DNA of 64,000 nucleotides from Pseudomonas proteolytica (lineage in GTDB: Bacteria > Pseudomonadota > Gammaproteobacteria > Pseudomonadales > Pseudomonadaceae): the NCBI RefSeq assembly GCF_007858275.1, contig NZ_VFEV01000012.1:1-64000 (forward strand). Direction: 5' to 3'. Both the position numbers and the translations under genes were made by a program. Shown piece after piece: positions 54,116 to 63,464 of this stretch; within the stretch, counting starts at the first letter, position 1; every line of letters starts with the position of its first letter. The notes beneath the pieces were generated by a model. It had not been told where the DNA came from and did not search any database. It was given only the letters and a program-made list of their open reading frames with translations.

Positions 54116-56224
54116 ATGACCAAGACTCTCCATCACCGTGCCTGCCACCTGTGCGAAGCGATCTGCGGCCTGACCCTGGAAACCACCACCTCGGACGCAG
54201 GCAGTATTGCCATCACCTCGATCAAGGGTGACGCCCAGGACACCTTCAGTCGTGGCCATATCTGCCCCAAGGCCGTGGCCCTGCAGGATATCCAGAACGA
54301 TCCCGATCGCCTGCACCAGCCGATGCTGCGGGTGGGCAGCCAATGGCAGCCGATCCCCTGGGACGAGGCCTTCGCCCTGGTGGCCGAGCGGCTGGCGGGC
54401 ATCCAGGCGCTGCATGGGCAAAATGCGGTGGCGGTGTACCAGGGCAATCCCAGCGTGCACAACTATGGCTTGATGACCCACAGCAACTATTTCCTCGGGC
54501 AATTGAAGACGCGCAATCGCTTTTCCGCGACCTCGGTGGACCAACTGCCCCATCACCTCACAAGCCACCTGATGTATGGGCACGGGCTGTTGCTGCCCAT
54601 CCCGGATATCGACCAGACCGACTTCATGCTGATCCTGGGCGGCAACCCACTGGCGTCCAATGGCAGCATCATGACTGTGCCGGACGTGGAAAAGCGCCTG
54701 AAGGCGATTCAGGCGCGGGGCGGCAAAGTGGTGGTGGTCGATCCCCGGCGCAGTGAGACGGCGGCCATGGCCGACCAGCATCTGTTTGTGCGTCCCGGTG
54801 GGGACGCGGCGTTGCTGTTCGGGCTGCTCAACACATTGTTCGCCGAACACCTGACCCGTGACAGCCACTTGCCGGTGGACGGACTGGACGAGGTGCGCCG
54901 CGCCATCGCGGGCTTTACCGCCGATGCCATGAGCGCTCAATGCGCGGTGCCGGCCGAGCAGATCCGCCAGTTGGCGCGGGATTTTGCGGCCGCAGACAAG
55001 GCCGTCTGCTACGGGCGCATGGGGGTGTCGACCCAGGCATTTGGCACCTTGTGCCACTGGCTGGTGCAGTTGATCAACCTGGTCACGGGCAATCTGGACC
55101 GGGTAGGCGGCGCCTTGTGCACCGAGCCTGCGGTGGACCTGGTGGCGGCCACATCCGGCGGGCACTTCAATCGGTGGCAGAGTCGGGTGTCCGGGCGTCC
55201 CGAATACAGCGGCGAGTTGCCCGTGTCGGCCCTGGCCGAAGAAATGCTTACTGCGGGCGAAGGGCAGATCCGCGCGCTGGTCACAGTGGCTGGCAATCCG
55301 GTGTTGTCCACGCCGAACGGTCGGCAACTGGAGCAGGCGCTGGATGGTCTGGAGTTTATGGTCAGCGTCGACCTGTATATCAATGAAACCACCCGATATG
55401 CCGACCTGATCCTGCCATCGACTTCGGCCCTGGAAAACGATCATTACGACACCACGTTCAATATGTTTGCGGTGCGTAACGTCACCCGCTTCAACCGGGC
55501 GATTCTGCCCAAGCCCGAGGGGGCGTTGCACGATTGGGAGATTTTCGTCGGCTTGGCCCAGGCGTTTGCGGCCCGTACCGGCAGCCCGCTCAAGCCCACG
55601 ATGGCGCCGGCGCAGATGATTGATTTTGGCTTGCGGGCGGGCGCCTATGGTGACGCCTCACCGCACAAGCTGTCGGTGGCCATGCTGGCCGATCATCCCC
55701 ATGGTCTGGACCTGGGGCCCCTGAAGGCCAATCTGGCGGGACGCTTGAAAACTGCCAATGGCCGGGTCCAGGCGGCGCCGCCGGTGATCCTGGCGGACCT
55801 GGCGCGGTTTGCGGCGTTGCCGCTGCCCAAGGTCGACGAGTTACTGTTGATCGGCCGCCGGCATGTACGCAGCAATAATTCGTGGATGCATAATTATCAC
55901 CGGCTGGTGAAGGGCAAGCCCCGCCATCAATTGCTGATGCACCCCGATGATCTTGCCCGTCGCCAACTGAGTGACGGGCAGCGGGTGCGGGTCAGTTCGC
56001 GGATCGGCATGATCGAAGTACAGGTGTTGGCCAGCCTGGAAATGATGCCCGGCGTGGTCAGCCTGCCCCACGGTTGGGGCCATGACCGCCCGGGTGTACA
56101 CATGAACATCGCCAGTGCCCAGCCTGGGGCGAGTGCCAACGACCTGACGGATGAACGGCAGTTGGATGAGTTGTCGGGCAACGCGGCATTGAATGGCGTG
56201 CCGGTACAGGTCGCGGCGGCGTGA
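54116..56224 (+). CDS. Molybdopterin-dependent oxidoreductase with N-terminal [4Fe-4S]
   Basis: A 702-residue DMSO reductase-superfamily enzyme. The N-terminal iron-sulfur motif is CHLCEAICGLTLE with GHICPKA further on. Mo-bis-MGD domain segments include GGNPLASNGSIM and ADLILPSTSALEND, and the C-terminal dinucleotide-binding domain contains HPDDLARRQLSDGQRVRVSS. No twin-arginine signal is present, so it is cytoplasmic. The electron partner and substrate are unknown; formate dehydrogenase-like chemistry is one possibility. The ATG at 54116 has AAGAGAC upstream; the frame extends to 54053. Monocistronic. Confidence 0.88.
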   Translation: MTKTLHHRACHLCEAICGLTLETTTSDAGSIAITSIKGDAQDTFSRGHICPKAVALQDIQNDPDRLHQPMLRVGSQWQPIPWDEAFALVAERLAGIQALHGQNAVAVYQGNPSVHNYGLMTHSNYFLGQLKTRNRFSATSVDQLPHHLTSHLMYGHGLLLPIPDIDQTDFMLILGGNPLASNGSIMTVPDVEKRLKAIQARGGKVVVVDPRRSETAAMADQHLFVRPGGDAALLFGLLNTLFAEHLTRDSHLPVDGLDEVRRAIAGFTADAMSAQCAVPAEQIRQLARDFAAADKAVCYGRMGVSTQAFGTLCHWLVQLINLVTGNLDRVGGALCTEPAVDLVAATSGGHFNRWQSRVSGRPEYSGELPVSALAEEMLTAGEGQIRALVTVAGNPVLSTPNGRQLEQALDGLEFMVSVDLYINETTRYADLILPSTSALENDHYDTTFNMFAVRNVTRFNRAILPKPEGALHDWEIFVGLAQAFAARTGSPLKPTMAPAQMIDFGLRAGAYGDASPHKLSVAMLADHPHGLDLGPLKANLAGRLKTANGRVQAAPPVILADLARFAALPLPKVDELLLIGRRHVRSNNSWMHNYHRLVKGKPRHQLLMHPDDLARRQLSDGQRVRVSSRIGMIEVQVLASLEMMPGVVSLPHGWGHDRPGVHMNIASAQPGASANDLTDERQLDELSGNAALNGVPVQVAAA

Positions 56225-56327
56225 CGCAGTGAGTCTGTCGGGGAGCCCGAGCACCACGCTGGGATTTTGCGTTACAATGCGCCACCGTGCCGACCTGTGA
56301 GTCGCAAAGTTCCAGCCGAGGTGTTCC

Positions 56328-56666
56328 ATGGATATCATCGAAACGATTAAAGAGCAGATTGCCAACAACACCATTCTGCTTTACATGAAGGGCGCCCCGA
56401 ATGCCCCTCAGTGTGGCTTCTCCGCGAAGGCTTCCCAGGCTGTCATGCAGTGTGGTGAAAAGTTCGCTTACGTGGATATCCTGCAAAACCCGGAAATCCG
56501 CGCCAACCTGCCGAAGTACGCCAATTGGCCAACGTTCCCACAACTGTGGGTGGCCGGTGAGCTGGTCGGCGGTAGCGATATCATCACCGAAATGGCGGCT
56601 GATGGTTCGTTGCAGGCGCTGATCAAGGAGGCTGCTGAAAAAGCGGCTGCCAAGACCGAAGCGTAA
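56328..56666 (+). CDS. grxD: Monothiol glutaredoxin GrxD
   Basis: A 112-residue CGFS-type glutaredoxin (Cys29 in PQCGFSAKA). These proteins carry and deliver [2Fe-2S] clusters together with BolA-type partners. FPQLWVAGELVGG is the glutathione-binding segment. A strong terminator follows. The iron-related bfr and bfd lie immediately beyond on the other strand. Confidence 0.97.
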   Translation: MDIIETIKEQIANNTILLYMKGAPNAPQCGFSAKASQAVMQCGEKFAYVDILQNPEIRANLPKYANWPTFPQLWVAGELVGGSDIITEMAADGSLQALIKEAAEKAAAKTEA

Positions 56667-56678
56667 TTGGCGCACAAT

Positions 56679-56716
56679 AAAAAGCCCCGCTTCTCATTCG
56701 AGAGCGGGGCTTTTTT
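56679..56716 (+). terminator. Rho-independent terminator after grxD
   Basis: AAAAGCCCCGCT and AGCGGGGCTTTTTT form a GC-rich stem with flanking A and T runs, so it could work on both strands. It starts 13 nt after the grxD stop. Confidence 0.92.
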
Positions 56717-56721
56717 GTACC

Positions 56722-56821
56722 TGTAGGAGCGAGCTTGCTCGCGAAAAGCGTAAAGGCACCGCGTTCATTCAGAATGCTCGCGTTATCGTTAACGTCCTTC
56801 GCGAGCAAGCTCGCTCCTACA
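56722..56821. repeat. REP pair between grxD and bfr
   Basis: TGTAGGAGCGAGCTTGCTCG with continuation CGAA faces TTCGCGAGCAAGCTCGCTCC with continuation TACA. This GAGCGAGC variant differs from the GAGCGGGC form seen elsewhere. It ends 11 nt before the bfr stop. Confidence 0.9.
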
Positions 56822-56832
56822 ATAATTAGAGA

Positions 56833-57303
56833 TTACTCACCCATCTGCGATTGCAGGTAGTTCTCCAGAGTCACTTTGTCGATCAGGCCAACTTGGGTTT
56901 CCAGCCAGTCGATATGTTCTTCCTGGTCTTCCAGGATATCTTCCAGCAGCTCACGGCTGCCGAAGTCGCCCTTGGTCTCGCAGTGGGCGATGGCGGCCTT
57001 GAGGTCGGCATGGCTCTTGCGCTCGAAACCCAGGTCGCTATTGAGCATTTCCAGGGTGTGCTCGCCGATGTTCAGCTTGCCCAGGTCCTGTACGTTCGGC
57101 AGGCCTTCGAGGAACAGGATGCGCTTGATCAGCGCGTCTGCGTCCTTCATGGCCTTGATCGATTCCTTGTACTCACGCTTGCCGAGTTTTTCCAGGCCCC
57201 AGTCGTCATACATGCGTGCATGCAGGAAGTACTGATTGATCGCGACCAGTTCATTGGCAAGGATTTTGTTGAGTTGCTGGATGACTGAGATGTCGCCTTT
57301 CAT
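56833..57303 (-). CDS. bfr: Bacterioferritin-family subunit with altered ferroxidase site
   Basis: A 156-residue bacterioferritin subunit, clear from [20 protein letters not shown] and [15 protein letters not shown]. Haem-ligand Met52 is present. Of the six usual di-iron ligands (E18, E51, H54, E94, E127, H130), E18, E94 and H130 are kept, but residue 51 is Ala, 54 is Asp and 127 is Gln; I read these from the codons. It should still bind haem and form a shell but not oxidise iron alone, like the haem-type subunit of two-subunit bacterioferritins. A partner with an intact centre would have to be encoded elsewhere. It lies beside bfd, whose product reduces bacterioferritin haem to release iron. 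Confidence 0.88.
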   Translation of the reverse strand: MKGDISVIQQLNKILANELVAINQYFLHARMYDDWGLEKLGKREYKESIKAMKDADALIKRILFLEGLPNVQDLGKLNIGEHTLEMLNSDLGFERKSHADLKAAIAHCETKGDFGSRELLEDILEDQEEHIDWLETQVGLIDKVTLENYLQSQMGE

Positions 57304-57463
57304 GATTGGGGTCCTGCCCTGTGTTCGTTGTATATAGGGCGGAGTTTGAGCTGCACGATTACTAGTGTCAAACCTAAGTTATTGAATAATAAATGAAAAT
57401 TAATCGGAATAAGAATGTTTGTGTTCCGCGTCTTGGGCCTAACTATTTGAATTACAGGCATAA

Positions 57464-57492
57464 AAAAACCGGACACTAAGTCCGGTTCTTTA
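57464..57492 (-). terminator. Rho-independent terminator after bfd
   Basis: On the minus strand AACCGGACTT...GTCCGGTTTTTTT forms a stem of 7-8 bp ending in a T-run, a few bases after the bfd stop at 57505. It separates bfd from bfr transcripts. Confidence 0.88.
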
Positions 57493-57504
57493 AAATAGGC
57501 TGTT

Positions 57505-57723
57505 TCAGGCGTGTGTAAATTCTGCCGAGTAGGGGATCGCGGCCTGGGCTACCTGCAGTTTTGTCAGGGTTTCCCGTACGACTTGCTTGGCAAGGCAGGC
57601 ACATTTGCCGCATTGACTGGCAACGCCGGTGGTTTCACGCACTTCCTTGTAGCTGCAGCAACCTTCATAGATCGCTTCGCGGATTTGTCCGTCGGTGACG
57701 CCAGTGCAGAGGCAGACATACAT
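57505..57723 (-). CDS. bfd: Bacterioferritin-associated ferredoxin
   Basis: A 72-residue [2Fe-2S] ferredoxin with ligands Cys4, Cys6, Cys38 and Cys41 (MYVCLCTG and SQCGKCACL). Bfd binds bacterioferritin and passes electrons to its haem so that stored iron is released. A Fur-like box at 57777-57789 lies 54 bp upstream, matching its known induction under low iron. It has its own terminator, so it is transcribed apart from bfr. Confidence 0.95.
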   Translation of the reverse strand: MYVCLCTGVTDGQIREAIYEGCCSYKEVRETTGVASQCGKCACLAKQVVRETLTKLQVAQAAIPYSAEFTHA

Positions 57724-57776
57724 AAGGGAGAACCATCGCGGTTTAAGGCTTAAGTGCGATGGATCTTAATGTTAAC

Positions 57777-57789
57777 GAGAATGATTGTC
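57777..57789. promoter_or_regulatory. Fur-like box upstream of bfd
   Basis: GAGAATGATTGTC fits the 6-1-6 Fur arrangement GATAAT-G-ATTATC at 11 of 13 positions. It is 54-66 bp before the bfd start. The peroxiredoxin gene diverges about 170 bp away and could be affected as well. Confidence 0.6.
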
Positions 57790-57958
57790 AAAGTGCTTTC
57801 TCAAACCGTTGCCCCCCGTGGGGCCCTCACTGACGAACGGCTTTTTTCAGGTATGATGGTCGGTCTTTACGAAGCGTGATCGCGTCACAGGCCTGTCGTC
57901 AATTTGCGGCAGACTCAAGGGCGGTCCATTTACTTCAATTACCATCAGGAGATAACCA

Positions 57959-58561
57959 ATGAGCGTACTCGTCGGCAAACAAGCCCCGGATTTCGACGTA
58001 CCAGCCGTCCTCGGCAATGGCGAAATCGTTGACAGCTTCAAGCTGTCTGAAGCCATCAAAGGCAAATACGGCCTGGTGTTCTTCTACCCGCTGGACTTCA
58101 CCTTCGTCTGCCCGTCCGAGCTGATCGCCCTGGATCACCGCATGGACGATTTCAAGGCGCGTAACGTTGAAGTGGTTGCCGTTTCCATCGACTCCCATTT
58201 CACCCACAACGCCTGGCGCAACACCGCTATCAATGATGGCGGCATCGGCAAAGTCAAATACACCATGGCTGCCGACATGAAGCACGACATCGCCAAGGCC
58301 TACGACGTTGAGTCCGAAGGCGGCGTGGCTTTCCGTGGCGCGTTCCTGATCGACGACAAGGGCGTTGTGCGCTCGCAGATCATCAACGACCTGCCGCTGG
58401 GCCGTAACATGGAAGAGCTGATCCGCCTGGTCGACGCTCTGCAATTCCACGAAGAGCACGGCGAAGTCTGCCCAGCCAACTGGAAAAAAGGCGACAAGGG
58501 CATGAACGCTTCGCCAGAAGGCGTTGCCGCTTACCTGACCGAGAACGCTGGCAAGCTGTAA
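57959..58561 (+). CDS. Typical 2-Cys peroxiredoxin (AhpC/Prx type)
   Basis: A 200-residue peroxiredoxin that reduces hydrogen and organic peroxides. Peroxidatic Cys51 is in DFTFVCPSEL, and resolving Cys171 is in GEVCPANW. It corresponds in sequence and position to PA3529 of P. aeruginosa. The ATG follows CATCAGGAG (ribosome site AGGAG). No ahpF adjoins it, so its reductant is probably thioredoxin. A bidirectional terminator follows. Confidence 0.95.
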   Translation: MSVLVGKQAPDFDVPAVLGNGEIVDSFKLSEAIKGKYGLVFFYPLDFTFVCPSELIALDHRMDDFKARNVEVVAVSIDSHFTHNAWRNTAINDGGIGKVKYTMAADMKHDIAKAYDVESEGGVAFRGAFLIDDKGVVRSQIINDLPLGRNMEELIRLVDALQFHEEHGEVCPANWKKGDKGMNASPEGVAAYLTENAGKL

Positions 58562-58576
58562 GCCAGGGTTGCGGTA

Positions 58577-58609
58577 AAAAAAACCGGCCTGAGAAGGCCG
58601 GTTTTTTTA
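58577..58609. terminator. Bidirectional terminator between peroxiredoxin and rnt
   Basis: AAAACCGGCCT and AGGCCGGTTTTTTT form a stem over GAGA, with A and T runs on both sides. It can end the peroxiredoxin message and the convergent pyrC-rnt message. Confidence 0.92.
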
Positions 58610-58631
58610 TGCGTGGGATTTGGCGACGCAA

Positions 58632-59303
58632 TCAGTCGCTGAAGTCTTCCCAGCCGCCCATCTGTTTCCAGCGGTTGACGATGCCGCAGAACAGGTCGGC
58701 GGTCTTCTCGGTGTCGTAGCGAGCCGAGTGGGCTTCACGTCCGTCGAAGTCGATGCCGGCTGCCTGGCATGCCTTGGCCAATACGGTCTGGCCATAAGCC
58801 AGGCCAGCCAGGGTGGCGGTGTCAAAGCTGGAGAACGGGTGAAACGGGTTGCGTTTCATGTCCAGGCGCGCTACGGCGGCGTTGAGGAAGCCCAGGTCGA
58901 AACTGCTGTTGTGGCCGACCAGGATCGCGCGTTTGCAGCCGTTGGCCTTCAAGGCCTTGCGCACGCCACGGAAGATGTCGGTCAATGCCGCCTCTTCGCT
59001 GACGGCCATGCGCAACGGATGGTCGAGCTTGATCCCGGTGAACTCCAGGGCTGCTGCTTCGATATTGGCGCCTTCAAACGGCTCGACGCGGAAGAAATGG
59101 GTGTGTTCTGGATACACAAAGCCCTGTTCGTCCATGCCGATGGTGGTTGCCGCAATTTCCAGCAGTGCATCGGTGGCGCAATTGAAGCCGCCGGTTTCTA
59201 CGTCGATAACGACCGGCAGATAGCCGCGAAAACGCTCGGCCATCGGGTGACGCGAACCGCCGCCACCGTGTTCCTGTTCGTCGTCGTAATGGTCTTCACT
59301 CAC
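58632..59303 (-). CDS. rnt: Ribonuclease T
   Basis: A 223-residue DEDDh 3'-5' exoribonuclease that trims tRNA and 23S/5S rRNA 3' ends. DEDDh residues appear in [21 protein letters not shown] and the final [13 protein letters not shown] segment. It begins with GTG overlapping the pyrC stop by 4 nt (GTGA), so pyrC-rnt are cotranscribed, as in P. aeruginosa. Confidence 0.95.
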   Translation of the reverse strand: MSEDHYDDEQEHGGGGSRHPMAERFRGYLPVVIDVETGGFNCATDALLEIAATTIGMDEQGFVYPEHTHFFRVEPFEGANIEAAALEFTGIKLDHPLRMAVSEEAALTDIFRGVRKALKANGCKRAILVGHNSSFDLGFLNAAVARLDMKRNPFHPFSSFDTATLAGLAYGQTVLAKACQAAGIDFDGREAHSARYDTEKTADLFCGIVNRWKQMGGWEDFSD

Positions 59304-60346
59304 GGGTGTTCCTCCAGCAGGCGCCAGCGCAGTGTTTCACCGGCGCGCAGCGGGATAACGGTCAGCTCGCCAAATGGCAGGCTGGTGGGGGCGGTCCAGT
59401 CTTCACGGACCAGGGTAATACGGTCGGTATTCGCCGGCAGGCCATAGAAACGCGGGCCATTGAGGCTGGCGAAGGCCTCGAGTTTGTCCAGGGCGTTGCG
59501 CGATTCGAAGGCCTCGGCGTACAGCTCGATTGCCGCATAGGCGGTGTAGCAACCGGCGCAACCGCAGGCGGCTTCCTTGGCGTGCTGGGCGTGGGGCGCC
59601 GAGTCGGTGCCGAGGAAGAACTTCGCGCTGCCGCTGGTAGCCGCATCGAGCAATGCCACCTGATGGGTGTTGCGCTTGAGGATCGGCAGGCAATAGAAGT
59701 GCGGCCGAATCCCGCCCACCAGCATGTGGTTGCGGTTGTACAGCAGGTGGTGCGCGGTGATGGTTGCGCCGACGTTGGCCGAAGCCTCGGTGACGAACTG
59801 CACGGCGTCTGCGGTGGTGATGTGCTCGAACACGACCTTGAGGGTCGGGAACAGCTCGACCACACGGCGCATGTGCTCGTCGATGAAGATCTTCTCGCGA
59901 TCGAAGACATCCACATCGCCACGGGTGACTTCACCGTGGATCAGCAGCGGCATGCCCACTTCGGCCATGGCTTCGATGGCGGGCAGGATCTTGTCGATAC
60001 TGGTTACGCCGGAGTCGGAGTTGGTCGTGGCGCCGGCCGGGTACAGCTTGGCGGCGTGCACGAAACCGCTGGCCTTGGCCTCGCGGATTTCGGCGGGCTG
60101 GGTGCGGTCGGTAAGGTAAAGCACCATCAACGGTTCGAAGCGGCTACCGGCCGGTCGTGCAGCGAGGATGCGCTGGCGATAGGCGTCGGCTTCAGCGGCA
60201 TTACGCACCGGAGGTACCAGGTTAGGCATGATGATGGCGCGGCCAAACGTGCGCGCAACATCGGCCACGGTTTGGGGCAACGCAGCACCATCGCGAAGAT
60301 GAATATGCCAGTCGTCGGGACGCAGCAGGGTCAGGCGGTCGGACAT
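59300..60346 (-). CDS. pyrC: Dihydroorotase, class II
   Basis: A 348-residue zinc amidohydrolase of pyrimidine synthesis that cyclises carbamoyl aspartate. The metal HxH is in [11 protein letters not shown], the carboxylated Lys is in [16 protein letters not shown], and the C-terminal GTDSAPHA segment carries the catalytic Asp. The ATG at 60346 fits the family N-terminus ([14 protein letters not shown]); the longer frame to 60406 has no homologous features. Cotranscribed with rnt. Confidence 0.96.
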   Translation of the reverse strand: MSDRLTLLRPDDWHIHLRDGAALPQTVADVARTFGRAIIMPNLVPPVRNAAEADAYRQRILAARPAGSRFEPLMVLYLTDRTQPAEIREAKASGFVHAAKLYPAGATTNSDSGVTSIDKILPAIEAMAEVGMPLLIHGEVTRGDVDVFDREKIFIDEHMRRVVELFPTLKVVFEHITTADAVQFVTEASANVGATITAHHLLYNRNHMLVGGIRPHFYCLPILKRNTHQVALLDAATSGSAKFFLGTDSAPHAQHAKEAACGCAGCYTAYAAIELYAEAFESRNALDKLEAFASLNGPRFYGLPANTDRITLVREDWTAPTSLPFGELTVIPLRAGETLRWRLLEEHP

Positions 60347-60412
60347 TGGGGATTCCAGGCGGGTCAATCTGGTGGGAATGCTACCGGAAAAGACTCTTGC
60401 AGGCACTCGCTA

Positions 60413-60439
60413 TCAAGTTTTGCAGGGTGCGACCGATAT
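60413..60439 (+). promoter_or_regulatory. Sigma-28 (FliA) promoter of motY
   Basis: TCAAGTTT-N11-ACCGATAT fits the FliA consensus TCAAGTTT-N11-GCCGATAA at 14 of 16 positions with exact spacing. The start should be near 60447, about 55 nt before motY. Confidence 0.8.
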
Positions 60440-60502
60440 CCCTGGGTATGCCTTAACGATGTATGACGCCTTGATGTGTTGTAGAAACCAGTGGAGCCGC
60501 CC

Positions 60503-61411
60503 GTGCGCCAGCAATATCTAGCCCTGCTCAGCGTGTTCGCCAGCCTGCCCGCGATGGCCCTGACATTCCAGACGCGTCTGGAGAATATCGAGTGGAAGGT
60601 GGAAGGCGACAAGTTCGAGTGCCGCTTGAGCCAGCCGATCGCCGATTTTGGTTCGGGGGAGTTCGTGCGCAGGGCCGGCGAGCAGGCGACATTTCGTCTG
60701 AAAGCCTATAACGGCGCGCTGGGCGTTGGATCTGCCACGCTATTGGCGGCGGCCGCGCCGTGGCAGCCGGGGCGCGGTGATATCAACCTCGGTGCCGTGC
60801 GTGCGGGCAGCGGCGATGTGCTGTTCAACAGCTCCCAGGCCCAGGCCGGACGCCTGTTCAACGGTTTGCTGGATGGCCGCAGCCCCACCGTGCGCCACTA
60901 TTCCCGGGACGGCGGTTATTCGGAAATCCGCCTGCTGCCGGTGCGATTCAATAAGGCCTATAGCGACTACCAGTTGTGTACCGCGAAGTTGCTGCCGATG
61001 AACTTCGAGCAGGTCAAGCAGGCGGAAGTAGGTTTTCCGGGCGGGGGTATCGACCTGGACCCGGCAGCCAAGGCCAAGCTGATGGTGATGCTCGAATTCA
61101 TCAAGGCCGACCCTACGGTCAACCATATCGAACTGGACGGCCACTCGGACAACAGCGGCAACCGCCTGACCAATCGCGACCTGTCCCGGCGCCGGGGCTT
61201 GGCGGTGATGGACTTCTTCAAGGCCAACGGCATCCCCGAGTCGCAGATTGTCCTGCGCTTCCATGGTGAGCGTTATCCGTTGGTACCCAATACCAATCCG
61301 GCCAACCGGGCGAAGAACCGGCGGGTCAATATCCACCTCGACCGCGTACCGGCCCCCGAAAAACCGGCACCCCAGGCCACGGCCCCGGCGAATGCGGCAG
61401 CGACCTCCTGA
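60503..61411 (+). CDS. motY: Sodium/proton-type flagellar motor protein MotY (OmpA-like)
   Basis: A 302-residue secreted protein with a signal peptide (LALLSVFASLPAMA) and an N-terminal MotY-specific beta domain (about 20-150). A C-terminal OmpA-like peptidoglycan-binding domain follows, with ELDGHSDNSGNRLTNRDLSR and NRAKNRRVNIHLD. MotY forms part of the T-ring that anchors stators in Pseudomonas and Vibrio. I use the GTG at 60503, which has GTGGAG 6 nt upstream, over the GTG at 60491. Its position beside pyrC and argG matches PA3526, and a FliA promoter upstream confirms flagellar control. Confidence 0.93.
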   Translation: MRQQYLALLSVFASLPAMALTFQTRLENIEWKVEGDKFECRLSQPIADFGSGEFVRRAGEQATFRLKAYNGALGVGSATLLAAAAPWQPGRGDINLGAVRAGSGDVLFNSSQAQAGRLFNGLLDGRSPTVRHYSRDGGYSEIRLLPVRFNKAYSDYQLCTAKLLPMNFEQVKQAEVGFPGGGIDLDPAAKAKLMVMLEFIKADPTVNHIELDGHSDNSGNRLTNRDLSRRRGLAVMDFFKANGIPESQIVLRFHGERYPLVPNTNPANRAKNRRVNIHLDRVPAPEKPAPQATAPANAAATS

Positions 61412-61506
61412 TATTACTCTGCGGGAGCTGCCTGCCAGCGGTGGTCATTAACGATGACGCTGGGCATCTGATGCCCACGGCTGAGGCGTTTTGAGGTGCG
61501 GCCATT

Positions 61507-61564
61507 CGTCGCTCGCCCGACATAATCTGTCGCTTTATCTTCATTTGCTGTCGCGCCCCTGTAA
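61507..61564 (+). promoter_or_regulatory. ArgR operator upstream of argG, three phased half-sites
   Basis: CGTCGC (61507), TGTCGC (61528) and TGTCGC (61549) are spaced exactly 21 bp apart, two helical turns. The last continues as N8-AA, matching TGTCGC-N8-AA in full. It lies 60-117 bp before argG. This suits ArgR, the arginine-responsive regulator; argG control by it is inferred. Confidence 0.7.
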
Positions 61565-61623
61565 TTTCACGGTTTTGATCGGTAGAATCGACGCCTTTCC
61601 GTAAAACCCCGTGGAGTGATGGC

Positions 61624-62841
<1,218 letters not shown>

Positions 62842-62857
62842 AGTATCTGAAGCCTCA

Positions 62858-62896
62858 TAAAAATGGTCCCTCGGTAAGAGGGGCCATTTTTTTTTG
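62858..62896 (+). terminator. Rho-independent terminator after argG
   Basis: AAAATGGTCCCTC and GAGGGGCCATTTTTTTT close over GGTAA, with a long T-run. It begins about 17 nt after the argG stop. Confidence 0.92.
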
Positions 62897-63464
62897 CCTC
62901 GAATTAGGGTTGGTGTTTATTGATGTTTAATGCTGTCACTCGAGAGTGAGGCTTGCGGTGTTTCTTAGTATTTTTGCGCTTGGATTTTGTATCTGAAAGT
63001 TGGTCCGCCCGGTGCGTGGTGTTAATTGTGTTTAAATCCATTCGGTTGTTTAGTAGGGCGGACGGGGTGTTTTATTTAGTTTGTGGAAATATCTGTCAGA
63101 TAATTCCAGGTATTGTCAGTAGCTATTGCACAAGGGAACTTTTTTGAAATGCCTTGGGCGGCTGCGGCGCCCGCACAAGCGGGCCGTGCAATAGGTATTT
63201 GCTGTGATTGGCGTGCGTCCCGTTTACTTTTCCGGGGCGCCGGGGGCTTTTTTTGCTCAAAATATGTTTGGCCGCGGAAAGTTCTGAAAGGCTGAACAAA
63301 AACCGACACATCCATATAGGCGTTTTTTTGTAGTCCTATTCTCATAACTTTGTGGGTTGGGTCTCTGCTTGTCGTTACTTGGGGGGGAGTGCTATGCCAA
63401 GGACGAAACGACTAGGCTATTGTGCTGGTTCTGAATAATTCGAACAGCGAAATTGGACTTGCCC
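62897..63464. other. AT-rich gene-free region with nested hairpins
   Basis: A 568-nt region with lower GC than its surroundings. No convincing gene: the longest ORF (62953-63147) lacks a ribosome site and conserved features. A nested inverted repeat at 63124-63193 (outer TATTGCAC/GTGCAATA, inner GCCCGC-ACAA-GCGGGC) and a CGGGGCGCCGGGGGC block before TTTTTTT at 63234-63254 suggest an RNA. Confidence 0.5.
63124..63255 (+). ncRNA. Possible small structured RNA
   Basis: Perfect outer arms TATTGCAC (63124-63131) and GTGCAATA (63186-63193) enclose the hairpin GCCCGC-ACAA-GCGGGC (63169-63184). About 45 nt later a GC-rich block is followed by seven T residues, resembling an intrinsic terminator. No known RNA family was recognised. 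It could be a free small RNA or part of the 5' leader of the response-regulator gene at 63465. Confidence 0.3.

Noticed and set aside
62953..63147. 64-codon ORF in the gap after argG
   Set aside because: No ribosome site, no homology cues, and composition like the surrounding non-coding AT-rich sequence.
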